Positions 1 through 10,755 of a stretch of DNA of 64,000 nt are shown piece by piece. The notes under the pieces were generated by a model. It was not told the DNA's origin. It ran no database searches and was given only the letters and a program-made list of their open reading frames with translations. The stretch covers positions 365,590 through 429,589 of the forward strand of contig OY744471.1 of assembly GCA_963556145.1 (NCBI GenBank), given 5' to 3'. Origin of the DNA: Hygrocybe punicea. Taxonomy: Eukaryota > Basidiomycota > Agaricomycetes > Agaricales > Hygrophoraceae. Made by a program: the position numbers and the translations under genes. Positions within the stretch are counted from its first letter, which is position 1. Each line of letters begins with the position of its first letter.

Positions 1-199
1 ACAAGCCCAACTAGTATTGTTACCTATATTAGCAGTAATGGATTGATTACAAATCTTGTTTACTTGTATTGATCAAAAGCGGCTCAGCTAGATAATGGGA
101 AATGATTAGATAAGATGTGAACAAGAGGATGGTAAGATAATGATAAGATAGGATGCATCAGAGAGTGATTGTGATATTCTGCTTACATAAAGACAATGG

Positions 200-346
200 T
201 CTATTGTTCTGAGCAGTCTATTGTTCTAAACAGTCCAAATGGAGATAGAGCCCATTGTTCACAGCCTCTTTGATGCCATCCATTGTTCTCATGACTCAGT
301 CCTATTGTTCTCACTTTCCCATTGTTCTCAGTCCCCCATTGTTCTC
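200..346 (+). promoter_or_regulatory. Cluster of seven Rox1-like (HMG-box) operator sites
   Basis: ATTGTTC(T) cores occur at about 200-210, 217-227, 251-260, 279-290, 301-312, 318-329 and 335-346, all in the same orientation. The last four fit the full yeast Rox1 consensus YYYATTGTTCTC without mismatch, and the last three are spaced exactly 17 bp apart. They end 7 bp before a TATA box. HMG-box repressors such as Rox1 bind this site in yeast; that a homologue acts here is inference. Confidence 0.6.
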
Positions 347-352
347 CAACAG

Positions 353-360
353 TATAAATA
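353..360 (+). promoter_or_regulatory. TATA box
   Basis: TATAAATA lies directly after the last Rox1-like site and is followed by a pyrimidine-rich leader, as expected of a core promoter reading rightward. Confidence 0.55.
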
Positions 361-604
361 GGGCCCCCAAATTCCAGTAGTCAGTAGGATTTCCCCCCTC
401 ACCACTCAGTAGTCACTCTCAGTTGGGTTCACACAGTGTGATCCCTCATTCTCTTAGTACTAGTAGTTACTCATTGTAGTAGCTAGTGCTTGCAATCCAG
501 TCTAGTTCACTCTTATTCTATCATTCCCTGAGTTCCCCTTGTCATCAAGGAGAATTCACCCAGTTCACTCAGTTCAATCAATTCATTAGTCAGCATTAGT
601 CAGC

Positions 605-674
605 TAGATACATTTCTAAGGTTAAGGTTTCATCCTAAATAGATACACTTCTAAGGTTAAGGTTTCATCCTAAA
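605..674 (+). repeat. 35-bp tandem duplication
   Basis: Two adjacent 35-bp copies (605-639 and 640-674) differ by one base. They lie in the presumed LTR leader; no function is apparent. Confidence 0.85.
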
Positions 675-1104
675 CAAAAACAGAGTATTCAAAAGATATT
701 AAAGATATCCCTGAACTAGTAGCCAATGTGCATTTGAAGCTTCGGATTTAAGTCAGATATTATAATACCCAGAGATACTCTTGATTGAATAGGCCCTGTA
801 GCCAAAACTGTCCATATTCAACTGGTGAATATTGTTATCAGTATTCATTAGTTCATATTTTTATATTCCAGTAGTGAATATTAGTATTTTCAGTACATCA
901 CACACCCAATTGCTATTCATACCTACTCAAAGTCTCAATTCTTAATTGAAGAGACCTCACTATTACATTCTATTGATTCATATAGTACATATACCCACAA
1001 ACCCCTTCCTGATAGGTTATTTAGATATTAAAAACCCACGAACAACAAGAAGGTACCTGAACAAAGTCAACTCCGGTAATTCTTGGTGAAACAAACATTC
1101 ACAT

Positions 1105-2034
1105 AACACCGGATTCCCTTGGAAACTTACTATCGCTCGTTATACATCAACTGGTCTCGACTCTTAATATCCTTGTGCGTTTCTTATCTCCCTTCATTTC
1201 ATTGTGGCGCATTCCCATACACTCTAGATAGGTCTCTTGGTCCTTTAGCCAGCTGGACTGAAGACATGGTGGATGTTGGTCAACGCTGATTGTTTGGTCG
1301 TTGAGCCACCTTCTGGGCTACGCCTCTCTGATCATTTCCTGCGGCTGCGAGCAATGACTCAGAATCTCGCCTTTTGCTTCATCGATCCTCTCAATCTACC
1401 CCCGGCATCCTTTATCGTTCATCTGTGCCATCCTTCAGATCTTCAGACATCGTCACACCCGCGGAACGGAATGGGGCGGTTTGGGTGGCGGGGCGGCGGG
1501 GTGGCGGGGCGGCGGGGATGCACCTAGACAGCAATCAATAGCAATGTTTTTTATTAGAAATGGGAATGTTTTTTAATGTATCTTAATGGCGAAACATCTG
1601 CTCAGGGTGCAGAAATCTATTTAAATTCCGGAATTATATTTTCATGGAAGTTATACTACCTAAAAGTTTCTAGATAGGTGGACTTTTCACTGGGGTTGAC
1701 TGACCAAATCTGCATGTATTTTTGCCCATGTTCAAATCAACCAAATCTAGAGTAAAGAGGGGCCATGTGTGTTAAGAAATCAGGCAATTCGAACAGCATA
1801 ATTGTCCCATCAACGTTTGGCAAAGACATATATACCTCTTCGACTTGAGCGGAGCCCTAGGTAGGTAAAAAAAAAACCCTCCAGTTTGTATGATTGGGAA
1901 GGGAGGCAATATGGTTCCACGTACAGATTGACATATGGCAGGTGGGGCATTCTGCAGAGGTGTTCCAACCTTGCGAACTGTGGTACATCATGCTGGTAAC
2001 CTGGAGATAAGATACCCATAATCAAGCACTGCAC
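1105..2034. other. No recognisable gene
   Basis: An 84-residue open frame at 1273-1527 ends in a GGCGGGG-type simple repeat (about 1470-1520) and does not look like protein. The rest is AT-rich and featureless up to the transposon end at 2035. Confidence 0.5.
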
Positions 2035-2341
2035 TACGGTTGGCGGAATGGCCGCGGTTCGATTCAACCAGCGTGTCAGATTAATATCATAGATTATTAT
2101 ATAAACTCGATGTTTATAATATTATTTTTCATTAGATAATTGCCTATGCCTATAATTGAACAGCGGGCAACAATAATTGCAGGCAACAATAATATATTTC
2201 GGGGGGGGGGTCAATGAGACACACAGAATGACTACATATATCAACAAGGCGCAATCCGGACACTCAGGGGGGGGAAGGGGATCAACGAGGCGGACAGAAT
2301 GACACTATATACATCAACAAGAGGCACAGTCGAGGGGGGGG
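2035..2341 (+). repeat. Left terminal inverted repeat of the integrase/kinase transposon
   Basis: This is the reverse complement of 9420-9727, with small differences mostly in the G/C runs. It contains two poly-G tracts (near 2200 and 2265) and a third near 2333, mirrored as poly-C on the right. Confidence 0.9.
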
Positions 2342-2348
2342 GTTATTA

Positions 2349-3928
2349 TTACAATGCAGCAATCACTGTCGAAATGTCATGAAATATATCCCAGCAATTT
2401 GTAAAGGTTATCACCGGATTACCGAGGGACTGGTGTGCCGCTTCAGCAACAGCCGAAAAGTCTTCACTGACCCAGTCAAGATAGGTACTCAGCGGCCCAA
2501 CTTCTTCCACAAGGTACTCCCGGAGATGATCAATGGCTTGTGTAGGGACAGGAATGAGGCAGTTAAGCCCTCCGTAAAGGGTTGGATGCTCAAGAACATC
2601 AATTGGGACATGTCCAGAAGGCATTGCTTTATCAGCCTGAGTGCGAACCCGATGGTAATTCCACCACTTGCGAAAATCATCAAGTTCAGCTTGAATGAGA
2701 GGTGGGAATATCCAGTTGAATAGATCCCTGTGTATTTTTCATGTAGTCAGTGTGAAGGCTACATGTCACGGCAGGGTACCAAACCAACTTATGGAACGGC
2801 ACATTCGGATTGAAGATATGCTCTCGTTTGCCGCGCAGTACGTGGTCCTTAATGTTGAGGCCAGTTTTCTCTTTAAGCCATTGCCAAAAACCCTCAATGG
2901 TCGTATGGTGGGGACTCGGAAGAATAACGTATGAAGGGAAAGTATCAGTATCGATGTCCAGTGCATATGTGTTCCTGTAGGTCCAATTCAATAAACGCAC
3001 CATAAGCAGCTTGATGTTACTCACCGAAGAGCATCCTGGAATGCATACTGCCATCCAATTTCTGAGCTTTTGTCTGTTGTTGATTGGATTGGGATACCTG
3101 TTCATTTTGAGATCGAAGTGAAGTCCTCCAGATGAAATCTCTTACCTCCAATTTCGGTTATAAAGTCTAAGTAAAGGTGGCCAATGGCCCCTGCATTGCG
3201 ACAGTTGGGCACAACAGATAACTTTAACAGAACATCGCTCCATTTATCTTTATTGGTAACCCGATTTCGCCCATGTCAAGAGCCTGTTGTGAGAGTTTCT
3301 CATGACCATCAGAAGATATTTCGTGATAAGGACTGATTGCTGATAATGGTCGTCGAACCATCCCTCGATTTCTACCAGGGAATCGTTTGTCGAAGCCGAG
3401 AGGAAAATGTTCAAGCATAATGTTACGAACACTTTGCCTGTGAAAGTCTGATTCAGCTGACAACAATCAACATACGCCGCACAGCCGGCTTTTGTACCTT
3501 GCAACAAGCATTCCTTTCTGCTGCAACACGACTTGCACAAAGTTTGGCCCATTGTTCTGCACAACATCCTTGTCAACAACATCAATGACCAGCTGCCTGG
3601 CAACCTCTGGAGCAAGAGGCTTTCGAACAGATGGAATTCCCAGCCGGCGCTCCAGCTCCTTCAGAGTAGTTGTGCTATCATCATTCATCTTCAGGCAAGT
3701 AGTATGGACATCTCTAGCAGACACTCACCGAATGGCTAAGTTGTAGTCTTCCTTCAATCTCTTGATTTTCTCCTCTCTTTTCAGTCCACGTCGAGTATAC
3801 TCCATAAGTGAATCCCTGAGGATGTCGTCAGGAGGGTCTAGGAAGCCGAATGTAAGTAGCGTACTTCAAGTGGAATTTAACTTACAGATTTTTTCGCCAT
3901 AGCCGTTTTTGCCCTCAGGATTCGGCAT
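2349..3928 (-). pseudogene. DDE integrase (rve-type) of the transposon, one frameshift
   Basis: This is the presumed transposase. The start at 3928 gives MPNPEGKNGYGE, the usual N-terminus of the Agaricomycete 'integrase core domain' proteins. Next come a helix-turn-helix region (LKELERRLGIPSVRKP, then a segment ending LLQQKG), the first catalytic Asp in the SSDGHEKLS block, the GHLYLDF block, the catalytic Glu in IEGFWQWLKE and a C-terminal GGLNCLIPVP. Four or more introns are readable, for example donor GTTGGT to ACACAG restoring NVPFHKDLFNWIFPPLIQ. Between GEIGLP and KDKWSD near 3230-3250 a few bases are missing and the frame shifts, so this copy is probably inactive. The last codon lies next to the left inverted repeat. 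The family call is firm; exact exon ends are approximate. Confidence 0.75.
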
Positions 3929-4095
3929 GGAGGTCAGGGATGTTCAAAATAATTCAGGTTGTTGTCAATGGTGTGACAAAGTCCGCTGCTATTTTGCGTT
4001 TTTTTTCCCTAACCATCACTTCACATCACACTCTTTTACCTAACAGCAGCGACTTTTTTCCTGCACAAAACCCTCCTTTAAACATTCCTCTGCAT
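3929..4095. promoter_or_regulatory. Divergent promoter between integrase and alpha-kinase
   Basis: Only 167 bp separate the two start codons, which point away from each other, so the two genes must share control sequences. No TATA box or repeated operator stands out. Confidence 0.5.
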
Positions 4096-6490
4096 ATGGA
4101 TGACAACAACAACTCTGAATGTGATGGTTGCGGCATAACCTTCCCGCTACGGCAGAGTGATGGTCCTTGCCCCAAGTGTATCAAGCTTGGAGTTCACGCA
4201 CGCGACTCCATTGAATATTCTGATATCTCAGTACATTAATCTCCATCCTTTGCCACAAGTTTTCTTATATTTTGCCTAGAAATGGCCACAATGTCTGGCT
4301 TGTGGTGTCACTCGGCGCAATATGGCACCACCTCCTCTCAACTCTACTCAAACATGCGGCTCTATTCTATGCAACAAGCATACAAATGCAAATGCCGACA
4401 ATGGTTTGCCTCCCCACAATTTAGTGTAGTCTATATTATTCACATCTATACTTTTCAGCGGCATCGTCCCAGCTTCAATCCCAAAGCCGATCCCTCGCAC
4501 GAAACATCCCTGATGCCCACCAGCTTCGTGCTGCTGCCACACGAGAACGTCTCAAGCTGTTACCGCCATCCACCAGAGGGCCAACCACCAGTCTCAGCTC
4601 ATTAAACCTTCTTCAGCATGAGAATGGAGGAGGCGCGCCAGGTGAAGAGAAAGTCATGATTTGCTGGCAGGTATGTTTCGTCTTCATCAGTGTATACCAG
4701 TATTACATGTTACTTGAAGGTACGCGTCAGCAAGAATCCTCGAAGTATCGACGCCGACCTTGGTAGTGGTGCAAAGCGCTGGGCTGTTTCACTGTTTATG
4801 GAAGATATTAAGGCACAGATTACACAGCAAATTAGTATCGAGTGGACTCGCAGGCGCTCGCTACCATTGCTGCCGTATGTCATCTCTCCATCAACTATAA
4901 CCCTCTGACAAATATTACATAGTGAGGACGTCTCAATCCGATTTGATGGAAACAAAGTCCTAGAGTCTGACACAGCAACTCTCACGCTACTAGAGTTTTA
5001 CCGTTTTTATTCGTCTCCGAACATGGCACCTATTTTTACCCAAAAAGTCCCAGCAATGTGGAAGCATCATTCAAAAACCAAAATACCATTTCTTTGTTTG
5101 GAAATGTACATTAATTTTGAAGCGGTATGATTTTGTTTTAATGTTCCACGCTTGATGATGACAAACTTTCTTGGGATGCAGTGGCTGGAGCGAGCAGAGG
5201 CTGCAGAATATGATGGAAGGTGTGGAAAGGGGCAATCGCTATGCAAAAAATGTGTTCAGGATGAGGAGATAGAAAATGACGGTGACACAGATACTGCTGC
5301 TAGCAAGCGCGCATGTACAGGTGGTAGGTGGTAATTTTCATCAATAATTTTCAATTTGACTGATATCATCCACAGGAACAATGCAATCCAGCTTTCGCTT
5401 GTCAGGCCGGACTGAACAATCAGTCATTCTCACCCGAACTTTTGTCAGCCTGAAAAAATTTATTTGCTGTGTTGACGATGAAACAGCTGATTGCACATTT
5501 GAGAAAACTGGAAAAAGTATCTTTGGCGAGTTAGGAGATAATCCGTCAAATTCTGGCAGTATGAAACATGTCTACGATGTATGTGATTGTTGATCTTTCT
5601 TTGCAACTCACCGGACACTATTATAGCTCATGACATCAAATGGACGCTTTGCCGTCAAACGGTTTTTCCGTCTCAATGAGCAAGACAAGCTTTTTGATGA
5701 AGATGAACCAGGCAATGCTGTTTCTGTCAGCGATAATAATATTCAGATCCAGGCAGAGTTGAGTCGGCTAGCGCTTGGACAATGGTTCCTCAAGGCATTC
5801 TATAAGTTTGCTCAGAGGAAGGGTGTTGCTGTCGACAAATGTATGTTGTTGGTATTGCTCACAATGCCACTGACCAAGCTCATATTACGACTAGACATCA
5901 TGTTTGCTGATGCCTTTCTTGGAGAAGAGGAAGGAAATCCAACCCCTGCCTCCGGTCAATCCCCTGATGAGAAACCCATCTGGTGGCTCGTAGAGAAACA
6001 GCGCCCCACTACTGCTATTCAGTACAGCGGGACCCTCACACATACTACAAACAAGAAAGATCTGCGCAGCCTAACCGTATTTGCACTTGCACATTTTGTC
6101 TACGGTCACAGCAACAAGGAGATGGTATTTGCTGATATTCAAGGTAAGCGAATACATGTCCACAACACTATCTCCTTACCGAACTTTAGGTTCTCCTACC
6201 TCGGTTAATGGTCGGGATTTTTTGGTTTTGTTCGATATTATAACTCACACTATAACCGGGTAAGTTCTCGCTGTCAGACATATTACGGTGTTAATTTTTT
6301 CTTTTTCAGTAAATCTGGTGTTGGTGATTTCAGTGTTGACGGTATAAAGACATTTCTAAATGATCACACCTGCGGACAGGTGTGCATCGCTCTTGGGCTT
6401 GATTCCGAGGTCGCATTAGATACATTTGACGTGCAGGTTGATGAGAATGAGAATGGAAATGACGGTGGCCAATTTTCAGAGGACTCTTAA
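4096..6490 (+). CDS. Alpha-type protein kinase with N-terminal zinc-finger region
   Basis: An atypical protein kinase of the alpha-kinase (MHCK/eEF2K) fold. The start at 4096 opens with CDGCGITFPLRQSDGPCPKC, a CxxC...CxxC zinc ribbon; exon 2 has a second cysteine set (CLAC...CGSILC). A low-complexity middle follows. The kinase domain starts near 5380 (FRLSGRTEQSVILTRTF) and has VKRFFRLNEQD, the GQWFLKAFYKFAQ helix, LTVFALAHFVYGHS, the catalytic loop Asp in FADIQG, then VLFDI-THT, the SGVGDF turn and DHTCGQVC, whose CxxxC with the two histidines forms the known alpha-kinase zinc site. All signature residues are present. At least seven short introns are needed; the splice near 4400-4475 is ambiguous. 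An acidic tail ends at 6490. What a transposon gains from a kinase is unknown. Confidence 0.8.
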
Positions 6491-7227
6491 TATGCTTTTA
6501 CTTTGTTTCTCGTACTCATAGCTTACAGCCAACTGGCCCGCGTTAATACCTTTATCTTGCATCCCGTGTGAACATCAGATAATAGGCTTGTTGACTTCCC
6601 CATCATGGCGAATCCAATCCAACTACCCAGACTCGGACCTCTTGGTAGAATTGATGCCAACATACGACTTCCAACCACACCTGGTAACCCTGTCACCTAC
6701 GAAGATGTTTTTGATGCTAGACAATACCGCAAAGCTGTTGAACATGCGCAAGGTTCTTCTCATGCAATTGATATATTCTTCTCACCACATTGCCACTACA
6801 GATTCTGCAAATCGAACAACCAGGGTAGAAGTAGTTGATGCTGTCGTATACGAGGCGCAAGTTCTTCACGGCTACAAAGACTTGGACAGGAGTAAGCCAT
6901 GAAAATAAAAAATAAAATAAAAAGACTAACTTGTATAGGCTTACCACCTGCTTGGTTTCAGCAAATGATAGATCCCATGTCGGCCAATATCGAAAGGATG
7001 AAAGCAAGTTTAGCAGAAATTCCGAACATTAGGGATGAAATCCGACATGTCAAGACCAGCATACGACACCTTGTGGCTAAGGTGGACCAGCTTGCCCTGG
7101 ATATCACGGAGATCAAAAGTGATGTGAATATCATCAAGGTGCAGGCGTCTAAGGTAGGCTGATATATGTACTAACATTTTAAATGAGTGACTCTTTCGCA
7201 GGCTGTAAACCACCAATTATTTGACGG

Positions 7228-9114
7228 TAGTGTTGCCACGGCTCGGTCCGGAACCGTTAGCCGTTGGAGCCGGACCAATAATTAGCCGAGCCGAGCCATT
7301 CACTCGGCTAACGGTTAAACCTCGGCTTAGCCACGGCTAGCCATTATTAGCCGTTACCAAATATCCAAATTAGGAAATTTAGGTTTTCAGCCCGTTTGCT
7401 GGCTTCAACTTCACTTAGATAACCCCTCTGCTGCCTCCCATACCTCACGAACATGTACAGCCATTTCGCAAGGTTTTTAGGTGTTTCTTTTTCGTTTTGC
7501 GTATCTCCATGTACATGTACATGTATATGAAAAAAATGAAAAATACCTACTTCGTCGTCTTCCTGAATAGATCCATATTAAGCTCGTCAAACTTGGCCCG
7601 TGTAAGAATTTCCGAAAAGTTATTGCTGTCCTCGAACAACTCGATTCCGATCCTCGTCGACTGCTGGCTTGACAACATCCGCTTAGCCTTCTCGACCTCG
7701 CGCTTGAGCTTGCCCATTGCTCTCAAGTTAGTACCTGTCTTCTTGTACGCCTTAATAAGATGGTCAATAACGCGGTTGTAAAAGTCCTCGCCTGCGAGAT
7801 GAGTATCACCAGCAGTAGCTGATACTTCAAAGACTCCGTCGTCGATAGAGAAAAGCGCACATCAAATGTCCCTCCACCAAGATCGTAAACGATGATCTGG
7901 GACTCGCCGCCTTTCGTTTTTGGGATTGGAGTGGAACGTATTTTTGGCGCTGTCCCCGACGCTGCGCGTATTCGGGGTCAGTACGAAAACGGATTTGCGG
8001 AATCCGAAATGGACTTACAGCCGTTCGTCGTCACTGCAGCTGACCTAAGAGGGAGTTATCCGATGGCCTTGGTCGTGTAAGGTTCCATGAATGGCTTCGT
8101 GCAGCAAATACGCATTTGTGGGAATCGGATGAGGTGAGAGACGGCACCCTCGTCCGTTGATCCCGAGGAATACGTCGCGCTGGAGCTGGAACCGGTGGCC
8201 CCGGATGACACAGAAGTGGTGCGAGTAAGGGGATTGTAGTCATGGACGAGTAAGAGCGGCGGTGGGGGAATGATAGACGTGCGGCGTGTTGTCTGACCAA
8301 GCGGCAGGATTGGCGGTCTAGTAACGGGAGCGGGGGCGACGACAGGATGCGAGGTTGTAGAACGACGTTGAGCTGTCGTGATGGTGGCCGTGACTGTGGT
8401 TGTGACCGATCAGCGCCGTAGGGCGAACGCAGCAGTCGTAGCGGCAAAGAAGCTGATGGTTGGTGGTGGTGGTGCCTGAACTTGCGAGCCCGAGTTCGAG
8501 GACCCGGTTGCAGGGTGTTGGGTCGCGGCCGTGTTGTCACCGTGCGTAGCTAGACAGATCTTTGTTAGTAAAAGTAAAGAAAAAAAAACTTACCAGTGCA
8601 GCAGAGATGGGTGCACGACACTCCGCAACGTCTGGGACTGGCAGTCGTCGCTGCTGTTGCCGTCATTGCCACTGCTACTGTTTGCCGTCGCCGTGGTCAT
8701 TGGTCGTTGCTGCTGCTGGCCGGGCTGCTGTTGCCTCGAGATCATTTGCGCTGTAGTCAGAAATAAGTTGGTAGTAATAATAAAAAAAGATTCAAGAAAA
8801 GACATAACGTTGCCACTTCATTGCTCGCCCTCTGCTGGTTGCCGTTAGGGTGCTGTGGCCTTTGTTTTGGGTCGGCCTGCGTTGTCGCGAGCTGGTGTGG
8901 CTGTGGCTGTTGGCGTCAGGTATGGTGGTGTCACTCGCATGTTTGTGTGGATATTGGTGGACCTTGTTGGTTCTCCGCTATTAATTTCCTTTTTTGGACG
9001 GCTAGCCGCGGTTTAGCCGTTGCCACAACGGTCCGGTCCGGCTAATAACCCATATATGGGTTAGCCGTTGTTAGCCGTAGCCGAGCCGAGCCGGACCGAG
9101 CCGTGGCAACACTA
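7228..9114. mobile_element. Non-autonomous hAT element with captured gene fragments
   Basis: The ends are inverted repeats beginning TAGTGTTGCCACGGCTCGG, flanked by the 8-bp direct repeat TTTGACGG (7220-7227 and 9115-9122), the target size of the hAT superfamily. Both ends are packed with CGGCTA/ACGGTTA subterminal repeats shared with the 9.3-kb hAT at 40936-50263, including a TAACCCATATATGGGTTA palindrome. There is no transposase. The interior holds an Hsp70 fragment (7553-7925, minus strand) and GC-rich mosaic DNA, including a Gln-rich stretch on the minus strand (about 8590-8760), that may also be captured. Confidence 0.9.
7553..7925 (-). pseudogene. Captured fragment of an ER Hsp70 (BiP/Kar2-like) gene
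   Basis: Reading the minus strand gives [19 protein letters not shown] (the phosphate-2 motif of the Hsp70 ATPase), [26 protein letters not shown] and FDELNMDLF in family order. SSQQSTRI and the ESQIIVYDLGGG context resemble the fungal ER form more than the cytosolic one. A one-base deletion after GTFDV shifts the frame, several codons after KKTG are missing and only about 120 of some 670 residues remain, so it is a dead fragment carried as cargo by the hAT element. Confidence 0.85.
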
Positions 9115-9419
9115 TTTGACGGTTCGACCATCAAATATGAAGAAGTGCTATCTCCAACTGGCAAGAAGCTTGCAGAGGTATATAACTGGTTATTCTTATC
9201 TTTCCCACTGTTCACTCTGACGTTCTATGCTTAGGTCAACCTCCAGCCTATCCGAGATCTGGCCAGACTCAAAGCTCTTAACGGTGATAAATTGAAAGAA
9301 TACTATCAATTTTACCATCCTAATTCCCGGGTTGGGACCAAGACTATACGCGCCATGCGTGAGGACATACGTGTTGCCATTGGGTGCATGGTACCGATCA
9401 CGGAGTAGCCGCCTCCCTC

Positions 9420-9727
9420 GACTGTGTCATGACTGCCTCTTTTTGATGTATATAGTGTCATTCTATGCGCCTCGTTGATCCCCTTCCCCCCCCCCGAGTG
9501 TCCGGATTGCGCCTTGTTGATATATGTAGTCATTCTGTGTGTCTCGTTGACCCCCCCCCCCGAAATATATTATTGTTGCCTGCAATTATCGTTGCCCGCT
9601 GTTCAATTATAGGCATAGGCAATTATCTAATGAAAAATAATATTATAAACATCGAGTTTATATAATAATCTATGATATTAATCTGACACGCTGGTTGAAT
9701 CGAACCGCGGCCATTCCGCCAACCGTA
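9420..9727 (-). repeat. Right terminal inverted repeat of the integrase/kinase transposon
   Basis: This mirrors 2035-2341. It starts only about 10 bp beyond the stop codon of the Mug135-like gene at 9408, so the gene's 3' end and any polyadenylation signal must lie in the repeat. Confidence 0.9.
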
Positions 9728-10015
9728 ACTGCGCTGATAATTGATGTTGGCATGGCGTGAGCTGGGGTATTGGCATTCGGGTGTGCGACAAATTTTACAT
9801 AAATTACATAATTCTCGGTCCATACCCATCGCCTCGTCTTCTCGCACCACAAATTACAATGACGGTGGCTGTCCCTTGCCCCTACACCTTGTCGTCTCCT
9901 CTTCGCGCAGGTTCAGTATGCGAGATAACCGTGACACGACTTTATCGAACTCATGCCAGAGAGATGGGCTGCAATACGTAGGTATCAATACCGGCAGACA
10001 AGCTGTGATGGCTAC
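9728..10015. other. Short unique flank between two transposons
   Basis: This lies between the right inverted repeat of the integrase/kinase transposon and the 3' end of the Ngaro element. I see no gene or repeat in it. Confidence 0.5.
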
Positions 10016-10189
10016 TCTATGTCCGTGCAGGCAAAGTTTCTGGCAGAAGGAATTTGTTTCGGAAGTGGTTACGAGAAACAAATCTGTGGTATAGCGAGAA
10101 ACTCAGTTTTTGGGGGGAAAAACAGGAAGGGGTTTTTTCAAACTCGAAAACAGTGTCCAGTCCTAATCGAGAAGTCGAATGAGCTGCGA
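10016..10189 (-). repeat. Ngaro split direct repeat B2
   Basis: A 174-bp copy of 10502-10675 with the same length and a base change in the G/A run. It marks the 3' end of the element. Confidence 0.9.
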
Positions 10190-10342
10190 GGGTGGGAGGG
10201 ACAAGCAGCAGGTCTGAATAAAATGTGAACACAATGTCGAGTTAGTTGAGGAAGCCGTTATGTCTTATAGCAAGTATATTGATGAAGATATCTGCTGCTA
10301 GGGAGTGGCGGGGGGGTAGAATGAGGGAGCTGGAGGGTGGGT

Positions 10343-10501
10343 GAAATGAAAGAGATAATCTGCTCTATTGAGCAGGGAAGATCTTTTGGAGTGGCAAGTG
10401 GGAGTGGCACGAGCTGAGAGGCAGACGCGCCACAACTTGCCAAATTCGTACATAGACTTAATTCTAATTTACACTCATTCTTTGTGTTTGTTAGAAGACA
10501 A
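10343..10501 (-). repeat. Ngaro split direct repeat A2
   Basis: A 159-bp copy of 15547-15705, apparently identical, abutting B1. Confidence 0.9.
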
Positions 10502-10675
10502 TCTATGTCCGTGCAGGCAAAGTTTCTGGCAGAAGGAATTTGTTTCGGAAGTGGTTACGAGAAACAAATCTGTGGTATAGCGAGAAACTCAGTTTTTGGG
10601 GGAAAAAACAGGAAGGGGTTTTTTCAAACTCGAAAACAGTGTCCAGTCCTAATCGAGAAGTCGAATGAGCTGCGA
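10502..10675 (-). repeat. Ngaro split direct repeat B1
   Basis: A 174-bp copy of 10016-10189, just downstream of the tyrosine recombinase gene. Confidence 0.9.
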
Positions 10676-10755
10676 CTCCCAGATGTTAGGAGCCCAGCGA
10701 CGCGTTAAGCGAAGTGGACTCCCAATGATTAGGAGATGGGTGAGTTACTCACAGT

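Larger units (their letters stand above)
1..1104 (+). mobile_element. LTR-like promoter segment, cut by the window edge
   Basis: No gene is readable here. The segment has a compact promoter (clustered ATTGTTCT sites, then a TATA box at 353-360) followed by several hundred AT-rich bases without an open frame. This looks like the U3-R-U5 part of a retrotransposon long terminal repeat. A plausible 3' end is the TAACA near 1100-1104, but the 5' end and any partner LTR lie outside the window, so this is inference. A 35-bp direct tandem duplication sits at 605-674. It could instead be the promoter and 5' leader of a gene I cannot see. Confidence 0.4.
6605..9408 (+). pseudogene. Mug135-like protein, interrupted by a hAT insertion
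   Basis: The start at 6605 gives MANPIQLPRLGPLGRIDA and a Pro-rich beginning. Exon 2 (after CTACAG) continues DSANRTTRVEVVDAVVYEAQ; exon 3 starts LPPAWFQQMIDPM and runs into a heptad-like coiled coil (residues about 105-170). The next exon reads AVNHQLFDG and is cut at 7227 by the hAT element; it resumes at 9123 with STIKYEEVLSPTGKKLAE. The last exon (VNLQPIRDLARLKALNG ... VAIGC) resembles the Mug135 C-terminal domain of fungi. The 8-bp duplication TTTGACGG is the only change to the coding sequence besides the insertion. Mug135 is a meiotically upregulated yeast gene of unclear function. The match is by memory of the family, so moderate. Confidence 0.6.
2035..9727. mobile_element. DNA transposon with DDE integrase, alpha-kinase and Mug135-like genes
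   Basis: The element is bounded by long inverted repeats (2035-2341 and 9420-9727) that begin TACGGTTGGCGG. Between them are three intact-looking gene layouts: a DDE integrase on the minus strand, and an alpha-kinase and a Mug135-like protein on the plus strand, sharing a 167-bp divergent promoter. A hAT element (7228-9114) is nested in the third gene; without it the element would be about 5.8 kb. The pentamer ACTGC occurs beside both ends, but offset by two bases on the left, so the target duplication is uncertain. The gene set is read directly; that the three genes form one mobile unit is inferred from their place within the repeats. Confidence 0.75.

Noticed and set aside
1273..1527. 84-codon frame ending in a Gly/Arg-rich tail
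   Set aside because: The end is encoded by a GGCGGGG simple repeat and the frame has no introns, motifs or recognisable start context.
2040..2080. GGTTCGATTC in the inverted repeat, like a tRNA T-arm
   Set aside because: The flanking bases cannot form a T stem, and no D arm, anticodon arm or acceptor stem is found.
10258..10443. Frame starting MASCGASASQLVPL, present in both A repeats
   Set aside because: It belongs to the terminal repeat of the Ngaro element and runs into different sequence in each copy; it is not in frame with gag.
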